This document shows, piece by piece, positions 7,930 to 14,019 of a stretch of DNA of 15,226 bases. Under the pieces are notes generated by a model. That model was not told the DNA's origin. It saw only the letters and a program-made list of their open reading frames with translations, and made no database searches. A program made the translations under genes and the position numbers. Source of the DNA: CAYSYM01 sp964435115 (GTDB taxonomy: Bacteria > Chloroflexota > UBA6077 > CF-72); the NCBI GenBank assembly GCA_964435115.1, contig CAYSYM010000075.1:1-15226 (forward strand). The letters run 5' to 3'. Every line of letters starts with the position of its first letter. The first letter of the stretch is position 1.

Positions 7930-9492
7930 GTGAGCGACGAGAGGCCGGTGCTCGCTCCACGTCACGCGGCGCGTGCAGGCGTCGTGGCTGGAGCTGTGGC
8001 GTCCCTGGTGATGCTGGCGGGCATCGTCGCGCTGCGCCTCGCGACCGGGGTCACCTCGCTGCCCGAGGTCGTCGCGGACGGCGTGCTCCTGGCGCTGCCC
8101 GGCACGACCTTCTCGGCGATCCTCGACGCGCTGCGCGGGGCGGCGAAACCGTTGCTGTACCTGGGGGTTGGCGGAGGCGCGGTGGCGGTGGGCGGGCTGC
8201 TGGGACGCTGGTACGCGGCCGAGCCCGGGTGGCGGCGGACCGCCGGGCTGGCGATCGGCACCTGGCTCGTCTTTGGCCTGGGCGTCTATCCGGCGGCGGG
8301 GGCGGGGCTGTTCGGGTCGACGCTCCGGGCCGGCCCGAGCTGGCACGCGGCGGCGCTGTTCGCGCTGTTCGGGCTGTACGCAGGGACGCTGCACCTGCTG
8401 TTCGACCGGCTGCAGCGGGCGGCACAGGAATGCACGGTGCCGGGCGCCGCCCAGGGGCGGCGGGCGCTCCTGCGGGCCGCCACCGTCGTGGGGCTCGTCG
8501 CGGTCGGCGGCGTCGGCTGGCGCCGGCTCCAGCGCGCCTCGCAGGACGGTGTTCAAGTGCCCACTGGAGGGCTGGCGCCGGTGGCTGCTAACCCGCCGCC
8601 GTTCGACGTGGCCGGGCTCTCCCCGGAAGTCACGCCGACGGCCACCTTCTACACGGTCTCCAAGAACATGCTCGATCCCGCGGTCGACGCGGGGAGTTGG
8701 CGGCTGCGGGTGGACGGGCTGGTGGAGCGTCCGGTCGAGCTGACGTACGAGCAGGTGCGGCAGCTTCCGCAGAGCGCCGGCTTCTACACCTTGATGTGCA
8801 TCAGCAACGAAGTGGGGGGCGACCTCATCGGCAACGCCCACTGGCGCGGGACGACGCTCCGATGGCTGCTCGGGCAGGCCGGCGTCCGCGATGGCGCCCT
8901 GAAGGTGGTCTTCTCGGCCGCGGACGGCTACAAGGACTCGGTCAGACTCGACCGCGCGCTGCACCCGGATGCGCTGCTGGCGTGGGAGATGAACGGACAG
9001 CCGCTGGCCAAGGAGCACGGCTTCCCCGTGCGGCTGCTGATCCCTGACATCTACGGGATGAAGAACGTGAAGTGGTTGACCGGGATCACGCTGGTACGCG
9101 AGGACTTCAAGGGCTACTGGCAGGTGCGTGGCTGGGACGACGAGGCGGTGTACCGGACCACGTCGCGCATCGACGTGCCGCCGGGGCGGGCCACGCTCGC
9201 GGGCGGTCCTATCGAGGTCGCCGGCATCGCCTACGCCGGGGATCGGGGCATCCAGCGGGTCGAGGTGAGCGCGGACGGCGGGCAGACGTGGCAGGACGCG
9301 CGCGTCAAGCCGGCGCTCTCGCCGTACGCCTGGCAGCTCTGGCGGGCGCGCGTGGAGGTGGCGCCTGGCGGGCGGACGGTCCGAGTGCGCGCCACGGACG
9401 GCGAAGGGGAGCGCCAGGCCAGTACGGCGGAGCCGCCCTTCCCCGCCGGCGCCTCGGGCTACCACGCGATCAGTGTCGCCGTAACGGCCTGA
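7930..9492 (+). CDS. Membrane-anchored molybdopterin oxidoreductase (sulfite oxidase fold)
   Basis: The 520-residue protein has two parts. The N-terminal 190 residues contain about five hydrophobic segments (roughly 13-36, 67-88, 95-118, 133-152 and 172-190), forming a membrane anchor. A sulfite-oxidase-type molybdopterin domain follows (about 215-415). It carries the expected molybdenum-ligand cysteine in LMCISNEVGGDLIGN, then WRGTTLRWLL and GMKNVKWLTGI. The C-terminal 100 residues resemble the immunoglobulin-like dimerisation domain (VEVSADGGQTWQDA, WRARVEV). No haem domain is present, so electrons must leave by a partner. Substrate is not fixed by sequence; sulfite, other S-oxides or N-oxides are possible. 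The locus downstream makes sulfite attractive. GTG 7930 is chosen as start; ATG 7918 is in frame but has its GGAGG only two bases away. There is no Tat motif, consistent with insertion by the N-terminal helices. Confidence 0.85.
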   Translation: MSDERPVLAPRHAARAGVVAGAVASLVMLAGIVALRLATGVTSLPEVVADGVLLALPGTTFSAILDALRGAAKPLLYLGVGGGAVAVGGLLGRWYAAEPGWRRTAGLAIGTWLVFGLGVYPAAGAGLFGSTLRAGPSWHAAALFALFGLYAGTLHLLFDRLQRAAQECTVPGAAQGRRALLRAATVVGLVAVGGVGWRRLQRASQDGVQVPTGGLAPVAANPPPFDVAGLSPEVTPTATFYTVSKNMLDPAVDAGSWRLRVDGLVERPVELTYEQVRQLPQSAGFYTLMCISNEVGGDLIGNAHWRGTTLRWLLGQAGVRDGALKVVFSAADGYKDSVRLDRALHPDALLAWEMNGQPLAKEHGFPVRLLIPDIYGMKNVKWLTGITLVREDFKGYWQVRGWDDEAVYRTTSRIDVPPGRATLAGGPIEVAGIAYAGDRGIQRVEVSADGGQTWQDARVKPALSPYAWQLWRARVEVAPGGRTVRVRATDGEGERQASTAEPPFPAGASGYHAISVAVTA

Positions 9493-9798
9493 GCGCCCGG
9501 CGCCCGCCAGCCAGCCATGCGGCAGCATCGTGAGCGCGGCTGCGGCGTCTGCCTCGAACGGGCTGAGCTGGCTGCGGTGATCCTCGCCGTCTACGAAGCA
9601 GACCGCGGCGGAGGCAGGGATGGGAGGGGTCCAGCCGTGGACGGGCGGGTTGGCGCGAACGCGGCGTAACCTGGCCGGCGGCGCGGCCGGGGCGCGGGCG
9701 CGACGGCCACCATGGCCGCTGGAGCTGCGATCAACGACACCGGCTGACGCCTCGCGCATCGTGGAGGCCGCGCCGCAGCCGGCCAGTGGGCTAGCCCC

Positions 9799-9831
9799 TT
9801 GACAGCGTGTCCTCTGCTGGTGGAGTATTCA
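9799..9831 (+). promoter_or_regulatory. Putative promoter of the ArsR-rhodanese operon
   Basis: A perfect TTGACA lies at 9799-9804. A -10-like AGTATT/TATTCA stands at about 9824-9831, 19-21 bases downstream, longer than the ideal 17. The -10 region lies inside the inverted repeat below, so binding of a repressor there would block transcription. Confidence 0.55.
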
Positions 9832-9841
9832 ACAGAATACT
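9824..9841. promoter_or_regulatory. Perfect 7-4-7 inverted repeat, likely ArsR-family operator
   Basis: AGTATTC-AACA-GAATACT is a perfect palindrome with a four-base centre. It is strikingly AT-rich in a very GC-rich neighbourhood and sits 12 bases before the GTG start of the ArsR-type gene, overlapping the presumed -10. Location and form match autoregulatory operators of ArsR/SmtB dimers (family knowledge); the assignment to this regulator is inference. Confidence 0.75.
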
Positions 9842-9853
9842 TGAGAAGCTGGG

Positions 9854-10534
9854 GTGCGTATGGGAAGTCGGGCGTTCAAGGACCGTCTGTACGCCGAGTT
9901 CGCCGCCACTGGCAAGGCGCTCGCCAACCCCCATCGCCTGGAGCTCCTCGACCTGCTGGCCCAGGGCGAACGGTCGGTGGAAGACCTGGCACGCGAGGCG
10001 GCGCTCGGCGTCGCCAACGCGTCGGCCCACCTCCAGGTGCTGCGCCACGCGCGCCTGGTCGAGGCGGAGAAGCGGGGGCTGTGGGTGTACTACCGCCTGG
10101 CCGAGCCGCGGGTCTTCGACCTCTGGCGCGCGCTGCGCGATCTGGGTGCGGCGCGGCGTGCGGAGGTGGACCGGCTCGTCCAGACCTACCTCACCGACCG
10201 CACCTCCCTGGCGCCCATCGGCAAGGAGGAGTTGGCGCGGCTGCTCGCCGAGGGGCGCGTGACGGTGCTCGACGTGCGGCCGGCGGTGGAGTACCGGCAG
10301 GGGCACATCGCCGGCGCGGTCTCGCTCCCCGTCGAGGAGGTCGAACGCCGGCTGGCCAAGCTGTCGCCCAACCGGGAGATCGTGGCCTACTGCCGGGGAC
10401 CGTACTGCGTGCTGGCCGACGAAGCGGCTCGGCCCCTCCGCGCCCACGGCTTCCGCGTCCGCCGTCTCGAGGAGGGCTTCCCCGAGTGGCAGGCCGCCGG
10501 ACTGCCTGTCGAAACAGACGTACCCGCCGCGTAG
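9854..10534 (+). CDS. ArsR-family regulator fused to a rhodanese domain
   Basis: The 226-residue protein joins a winged-helix ArsR/SmtB DNA-binding domain (about 10-100; recognition region LGVANASAHLQVLRHARLV, wing EKRGLWVYYRL) to a rhodanese domain (about 115-220) with LDVRPAVEYRQGHIAGA and the active-site loop YCRGPYCVL. The only two cysteines are Cys180 and Cys185, both in that loop. The ArsR part lacks the CxC metal site of classic arsenic or cadmium sensors. A reasonable inference is a repressor that senses sulfane sulfur (persulfide or polysulfide) through its rhodanese loop and releases the palindrome just upstream. GTG 9854 and ATG 9860 are both in frame; neither has a strong ribosome site. 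It heads an operon, with 39 bases to the next gene. Such fusions are a known arrangement; the ligand of this one is not established here. Confidence 0.88.
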   Translation: MRMGSRAFKDRLYAEFAATGKALANPHRLELLDLLAQGERSVEDLAREAALGVANASAHLQVLRHARLVEAEKRGLWVYYRLAEPRVFDLWRALRDLGAARRAEVDRLVQTYLTDRTSLAPIGKEELARLLAEGRVTVLDVRPAVEYRQGHIAGAVSLPVEEVERRLAKLSPNREIVAYCRGPYCVLADEAARPLRAHGFRVRRLEEGFPEWQAAGLPVETDVPAA

Positions 10535-10573
10535 GCGCCAGACGCGCACCGATTCAGGAGAGGGAGGGGAGCG

Positions 10574-11005
10574 ATGCAGATCCGCCAGTTCGTGGACGAG
10601 GGGCTCGGCAACAGCACGCACCTCGTCATCTCCGCGCGCACCGGCGTCGCGGCGCTCGTGGACCCGCTGCGCGACGTGGACCGCTACCTGGAGGCCGCGC
10701 GCGTGGAGGGCGTGCGCATCACCCATGTCCTCGAGACCCACGTGCACAACGACTTCGTCTCGGGCGGCCGGGAGCTGGCCGCCCCGGCCGGCACGCTCGC
10801 CGACGGCGGATTGGTGCTGCCGGCGGACCGGCCCATTGCCGCCCACTGCGGCCACGACGCGCGGGCGACCACGGGCCTCTCGCTCCTGGAACGCGCCGGC
10901 TACCACGACCAGCGGCTCATCAGCGGTGGGTTCGAGGCATGGGAGGCGGCCGGGCTACCGGTCGAGCGCGGTGAGGCATCGCACCGCCAGGAGGCACGCG
11001 TGTGA
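10574..11005 (+). CDS. Internally deleted MBL-fold/rhodanese (persulfide dioxygenase-like) protein
   Basis: The 143-residue product matches the two ends of a family that normally has about 450 residues. Residues 1-73 are the start of the metallo-beta-lactamase fold: FVDEGLGNSTHLV, LVDPLRDVDRYLE, and the metal motif ETHVHNDFVSG (54-64), the form usual in MBL-rhodanese proteins. From about residue 74 the sequence becomes the end of a C-terminal rhodanese domain: DRPIAAHCGHDARATTGLSLLERAGY, Cys92 being the presumed sulfur carrier, then GGFEAWEAAGLPVE. The rest of the MBL fold, including later metal ligands, the linker and the front of the rhodanese domain are missing, roughly 300 residues, yet the frame is kept. 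Full-length relatives oxidise persulfide to sulfite; this product should not. ATG 10574 follows a purine-rich AGGGAGGGGAG site. Its stop overlaps the MFS start. It may be a pseudogene or an assembly artefact. Confidence 0.75.
   Translation: MQIRQFVDEGLGNSTHLVISARTGVAALVDPLRDVDRYLEAARVEGVRITHVLETHVHNDFVSGGRELAAPAGTLADGGLVLPADRPIAAHCGHDARATTGLSLLERAGYHDQRLISGGFEAWEAAGLPVERGEASHRQEARV
10989..11005 (+). promoter_or_regulatory. Shine-Dalgarno and GTGA stop/start overlap
   Basis: AGGAGG at 10989-10994 lies 7 bases before GTG 11002, the start of the MFS gene, within the end of the upstream frame. GTGA shares bases between the MFS start and the upstream stop (11003-11005), which indicates translational coupling in one transcript. 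Confidence 0.8.
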
Positions 11006-12333
11006 CCTCGGCAGCCGAGCGCGTCCGGCTCGGGCTGCGGGCCAACTGGCGGCAGTTCACGCTGCTGGTCGTCGTCAACGCCTTCGTCGGCGGCATGGTA
11101 GGCCTGGAGCGGGCCGTGCTGCCGCTGTTGGCGGAGCAGGACTTCGGCCAGACCTCCCGCACCGTCATCCTCTCGTTCATCGTCAGCTTCGGCGTGGTGA
11201 AGGCGCTCGCCAACCTCTTCGCCGGCCGCATGAGCGACCGCGTCGGGCGCAAGCGCATCATGGTGGCCGGCTGGCTGGTGGGCCTGCCGGTGCCTTTCCT
11301 GGTCATGCTCGCCCCGTCCTGGGCGTGGGTGGTCTTCGCCAACGTCCTGCTGGGCGTGAACCAGGGCCTGTGCTGGTCGACCACGGTGATCATGAAGATC
11401 GATCTGGTCGGCCCGGCGCGCCGCGGTCTGGCGATGGGGCTCAACGAGTTCGCCGGCTACCTGGCCGTCTCCCTGGCGGCGCTCGCCTCCGGCTACCTGG
11501 CGGCGACCTACGCGCTGCGACCCCAGCCCTTCTACCTCGGCGTGGCGTTTGCCCTGGCGGGCCTGCTGCTCTCGGTGCTCTTGGTCAAGGACTCGCACAC
11601 CCACGCCCGCCACGAGGCGCGGCAGGTGGACGCCGCGAACGGCACCGCGCGCTCCGCTATCACCCAGCCGTCGTTCAGGCGCATCCTTCTGCTCACGAGC
11701 TGGAGGGATCGGGCGCTCTTCTCGGCCAGCCAGGCCGGGCTGGTCAACAACCTGAACGATGGCCTCGCTTGGGGCCTGTTCCCGCTCTACTTCGCCGCGG
11801 CGGGGCTGGCGGTCGAGCAGGTAGGGCTGCTGGCGGCCATCTACCCCGGCGTGTGGGGCGTGGCCCAGCTCGGCACCGGTGCGCTGTCCGATCACCTCGG
11901 GCGCAAGGGGCTGATCGTGGCCGGGATGTGGGTGCAGGCCGCGGGCCTCGCGCTCGTGCGGCTCACTCACGGCTTCGCGCCCTGGGCCGCCGCGATGGCG
12001 CTGCTCGGGCTCGGGACGGCGCTGGTGTACCCGACGCTGCTGGCGGCCGTCTCCGACGTGGCGCACCCCGACTGGCGGGCCTCGGCCGTGGGCGTCTACC
12101 GCCTGTGGCGGGACGGCGGCTACGCCGTGGGTGCGCTGCTGGCCGGGGTGCTGGCCGACCTGCTGGGCGTGCCGTGGGCCATCGCGGCGGTCGCCGCCCT
12201 GACGTTCGCCTCTGGCGCGGTGGTGCTCGGGCGGATGTACGAGACGCTGCCCACCAGGCGCGGCGGACGCGACGGCTCGCTGCGCCAGGCCGCATCCGGC
12301 GGACCACCCGTGCCGGTGGAGGCGCGCGGGTGA
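11002..12333 (+). CDS. Major facilitator superfamily transporter
   Basis: The 443-residue protein is a full-length MFS permease with about twelve hydrophobic segments in two halves. The family signature appears after helix 2 (GRMSDRVGRKRI, about residues 75-86) and again in the second half (GALSDHLGRKGLIVAG, about 293-308). A charged central loop with DSHTHARHEARQ separates the halves, and the C-terminus is a polar cytoplasmic tail. The substrate cannot be read from sequence. Its place between sulfide-linked genes, translationally coupled to the MBL-rhodanese gene, suggests export or import of a sulfur compound such as sulfite or thiosulfate, or of a toxic compound controlled by the same regulator; this is inference. 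Unlike its neighbours it shows no internal deletion. Its stop overlaps the GTG of the LmbE fragment as GTGA. Confidence 0.9.
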   Translation: MTSAAERVRLGLRANWRQFTLLVVVNAFVGGMVGLERAVLPLLAEQDFGQTSRTVILSFIVSFGVVKALANLFAGRMSDRVGRKRIMVAGWLVGLPVPFLVMLAPSWAWVVFANVLLGVNQGLCWSTTVIMKIDLVGPARRGLAMGLNEFAGYLAVSLAALASGYLAATYALRPQPFYLGVAFALAGLLLSVLLVKDSHTHARHEARQVDAANGTARSAITQPSFRRILLLTSWRDRALFSASQAGLVNNLNDGLAWGLFPLYFAAAGLAVEQVGLLAAIYPGVWGVAQLGTGALSDHLGRKGLIVAGMWVQAAGLALVRLTHGFAPWAAAMALLGLGTALVYPTLLAAVSDVAHPDWRASAVGVYRLWRDGGYAVGALLAGVLADLLGVPWAIAAVAALTFASGAVVLGRMYETLPTRRGGRDGSLRQAASGGPPVPVEARG

Positions 12334-12499
12334 GCTACGACGCGCTGGTGATCGCCGCCCACCCCGACGACGCGGAGACGCAGATGGGTGGGACGCTGGC
12401 CAAGCTGGCGGATGCCGGCAGCGCATTCTGCTGGTGGACCTCACACGCCTCGTGGACCTGCTGCTGGCCGATGGCGGCCGCGTCGCAGGCGCGTTCTAG
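12330..12499 (+). pseudogene. LmbE/PIG-L deacetylase fragment, frameshifted and internally deleted
   Basis: GTG 12330 overlaps the MFS stop (GTGA) and begins the N-terminus of a PIG-L/LmbE zinc deacetylase (DALVIAAHPDDAETQMGGTLAKLADAG). AHPDDAE is the family's metal-binding signature. At about 12417-12420 the reading breaks: adding one base after GCCGGC would continue in the +1 frame as QRILLVDLTR, exactly the next family segment. This is then followed by LVDLLLADGGRVAGAF and TAG at 12497-12499, plausibly the original C-terminus. Some 170-200 middle residues are absent. Read without correction, the frame runs into the next gene with no family likeness. Relatives remove acetyl groups from N-acetylglucosaminyl thiol precursors (bacillithiol or mycothiol) or other sugars. 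As it stands it cannot be functional. An 8-base direct repeat GTGGACCT (12434-12441, 12452-12459) flanks the probable junction. Confidence 0.75.
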
Positions 12500-12519
12500 C
12501 ATCGAGAGAGGAGCGTGCG

Positions 12520-13107
12520 ATGGCTGGCAAGACGATCGTGGTCCTGGGCGGCGGGGTGGGCGGCCTCACCGCCTCCAACGCCCTGCGTCGGCGCCTGGAT
12601 ACCTCGCACCGGGTGGTGCTTGTGGACAAGCGGGGCGAGCACCTCTTCGCTCCCTCGCTGCTGTGGCTGATGGTGGGTGAGCGGCGCCCGGAGCAGCTCA
12701 CGAGGGACCTGCGCACGCGGTTCGAGGGCGTCTACGCCGTGGGCGACGCGGCGACCATCACGCTCGCCAACGGCAAGCCGCTGCCAAAGGCGGGGGTGTT
12801 CGCCCACGCCCAGGCCCAGGCGGTCGCGGAGACGCTCGCCGCCGAGCTGCGCGGCGGCGCGCCGGCCCGCTTCGACGGGCTCGGCTACTGCTGGGTGGAG
12901 CTGGGCGCCGGCCGAGCCGCGTTCGCCGTCGGCGACTTCTACGCCGAGCCGAACCCCGAGCTACGCCTGCGGACACCGGGGCGGCTGTGGCACGCGGGCA
13001 AGGTGGTGTTCGAGCAGGCCTGGATGGGCCAGGGTGTCGCACGGGTAGTGGCGAACGTCGGGCTCACGCTGGGTGCGCGGGCGCTGGGCATCCCTGCGAC
13101 CGTGTGA
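12520..13107 (+). CDS. Internally deleted sulfide:quinone oxidoreductase-like flavoprotein
   Basis: The 195-residue product looks like the two ends of a sulfide:quinone oxidoreductase/flavocytochrome c family FAD protein, normally near 380-400 residues. Residues 1-65 form the N-terminal FAD-binding Rossmann unit (VVLGGGVGGLTASNALR, then HRVVLVDKRGEHLFAPSLLWLMVG). At about 65 it jumps to the late FAD motif RFEGVYAVGDAATI (67-80), then LPKAGVFAHAQAQAVAE and the C-terminal part GLGYCWVELGAGRAAF with Cys124. About 200 residues are missing: the NAD-like second Rossmann domain and the region of the first redox-active cysteine. The join keeps the frame. ATG 12520 has a good GAGGAG site (12508-12513, 6-base spacer), so the frame should be translated if transcribed. 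Full-length relatives oxidise sulfide and pass electrons to quinone, a fit with the rhodanese neighbours. Likely non-functional, unless the deletion is an assembly error. Confidence 0.75.
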   Translation: MAGKTIVVLGGGVGGLTASNALRRRLDTSHRVVLVDKRGEHLFAPSLLWLMVGERRPEQLTRDLRTRFEGVYAVGDAATITLANGKPLPKAGVFAHAQAQAVAETLAAELRGGAPARFDGLGYCWVELGAGRAAFAVGDFYAEPNPELRLRTPGRLWHAGKVVFEQAWMGQGVARVVANVGLTLGARALGIPATV

Positions 13108-13228
13108 AGACGGCAGGGCGGCGAGGTCATGGGACGGATGGGACGGTAGCGGGTGGACGGCCGGGCCGGTGTGCCCTGGCTGGTGTGCGCCCCTGGAGCG
13201 GGGGGCGATCCGGACAGGAGGGGTGGCT

Positions 13229-13903
13229 ATGGCCCGCGTGTGCGTGTTCGACGTGAACGAGACGCTGCTCGACCTGCGCGGACTGGACGCGGCTTTCGAG
13301 CGTGCGTTCGGCGACGGGGCCGTTCGCCAGCAGTGGTTCCAGCAGCTCCTGCAGTCGACGCTGGTCTCGATCGCCACCGACGTGTACAGCGACTTCGGGA
13401 CGCTCGGCCGGGCCGCCCTGGCGATGACGGCGGAGCGTCGAGGCGTAACCCTGTCCGAGGGCCAGCAGCGGGAGATCCTGGGCGGAATCCGCACGCTGCC
13501 GCCGCACCCGGAGGCGCGCCGCAGCCTCGAGCGGCTGCGAGATGCGGGCGTGCGGCTGGCCAGCCTGACGAACTCCACCCTGCAGGTCGCCGAGGCGCAG
13601 CTCCAGCACGCGGGCCTGCGCGACCTGTTTGAGCAGGTGCTCTCGGCGGATACGGCGGGGCGGCTGAAGCCCCACCGCGACCCGTACCTGCACGCGGCCC
13701 GGAGCCTCGGCGTGGAGCCTGCCCAGGTGCGGCTGGTGGCTGCCCACGCCTGGGATGTGACCGGCGCCATCCGAGCCGGCTGTGCCGCGGCCTTCGTCAC
13801 GCGTCCAAACATGGTGCTCGACCCCGCCGGTGAGCGGCCCGACGTGGTCGGCGCGGACCTGGCCGAGGTGGCCGAGCGGATTCTCGCAGTCGAGCAGCCG
13901 TGA
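13229..13903 (+). CDS. HAD-superfamily hydrolase, haloacid dehalogenase type II-like
   Basis: The 224-residue protein has the size and motifs of the (S)-2-haloacid dehalogenase-like HAD group: the nucleophile Asp8 in VFDVNETLLDL, the motif II LTNST (about 114-118), the motif III lysine in GRLKPHRDPYLHA, and the motif IV region VAAHAWDVTGAIRAGC. Between motifs I and II lies the usual helical cap. In this group AHAWD is common, while verified 2-haloacid dehalogenases usually show SxNxWD, so dehalogenation of haloacids is possible but not shown; a phosphatase role is an alternative. The start is ATG 13229, with AGGAGG (13216-13221) 7 bases ahead. It lies 121 bases after the flavoprotein, in the same direction, and is complete. 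The preceding gap shows no clear terminator, so it could be transcribed with the operon. It converges with the aldolase gene. Confidence 0.87.
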   Translation: MARVCVFDVNETLLDLRGLDAAFERAFGDGAVRQQWFQQLLQSTLVSIATDVYSDFGTLGRAALAMTAERRGVTLSEGQQREILGGIRTLPPHPEARRSLERLRDAGVRLASLTNSTLQVAEAQLQHAGLRDLFEQVLSADTAGRLKPHRDPYLHAARSLGVEPAQVRLVAAHAWDVTGAIRAGCAAAFVTRPNMVLDPAGERPDVVGADLAEVAERILAVEQP

Positions 13904-14019
13904 TGCCCGCGCCGAGCTGGTGGGCCCCGCGACCCAGGGCGTGAGCTGGCCCAGACGTCGACCACGACCCGGCCGTGGCCCACGCGCTGAGCCGCCCGGG
14001 AAGGACGCGCCGGGCTTGG

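Larger units (their letters stand above)
9493..9853. other. Intergenic region upstream of the ArsR-rhodanese operon
   Basis: Most of these 361 bases have no assigned function; the last 55 contain the operon promoter and operator. A 50-codon plus-strand frame (ATG 9517 to TAA 9669, containing ERAELAAVILAVYEADRG) has a hydrophobic helix-like centre but no Shine-Dalgarno and no family I recognise. It may be chance or a remnant. No terminator for the molybdoenzyme gene is obvious. Confidence 0.35.

Noticed and set aside
7906..9759. 617-residue minus-strand open frame
   Set aside because: It is antisense to the molybdoenzyme, is low-complexity and rich in Arg, Pro and Gln, and has no recognisable motif.
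9799..10974. 391-residue plus-strand frame across the regulator and MBL-rhodanese genes
   Set aside because: It is the out-of-frame reading of two genes with clear domains.
10900..12444. 514-residue minus-strand open frame
   Set aside because: It lies antisense to the MFS gene, which has clear family signatures; the frame's His/Arg/Gln-rich composition is typical of a shadow.
12388..12519. Upstream start for the SQR-like flavoprotein
   Set aside because: The added residues are the wrong-frame reading of the LmbE fragment; ATG 12520 has a good ribosome site and starts directly at the FAD-binding strand.
13904..14019. Intrinsic terminator between the HAD and aldolase genes
   Set aside because: A short CCACG/CGTGG pair exists, but there is no T-run on either strand, so it does not meet the pattern.
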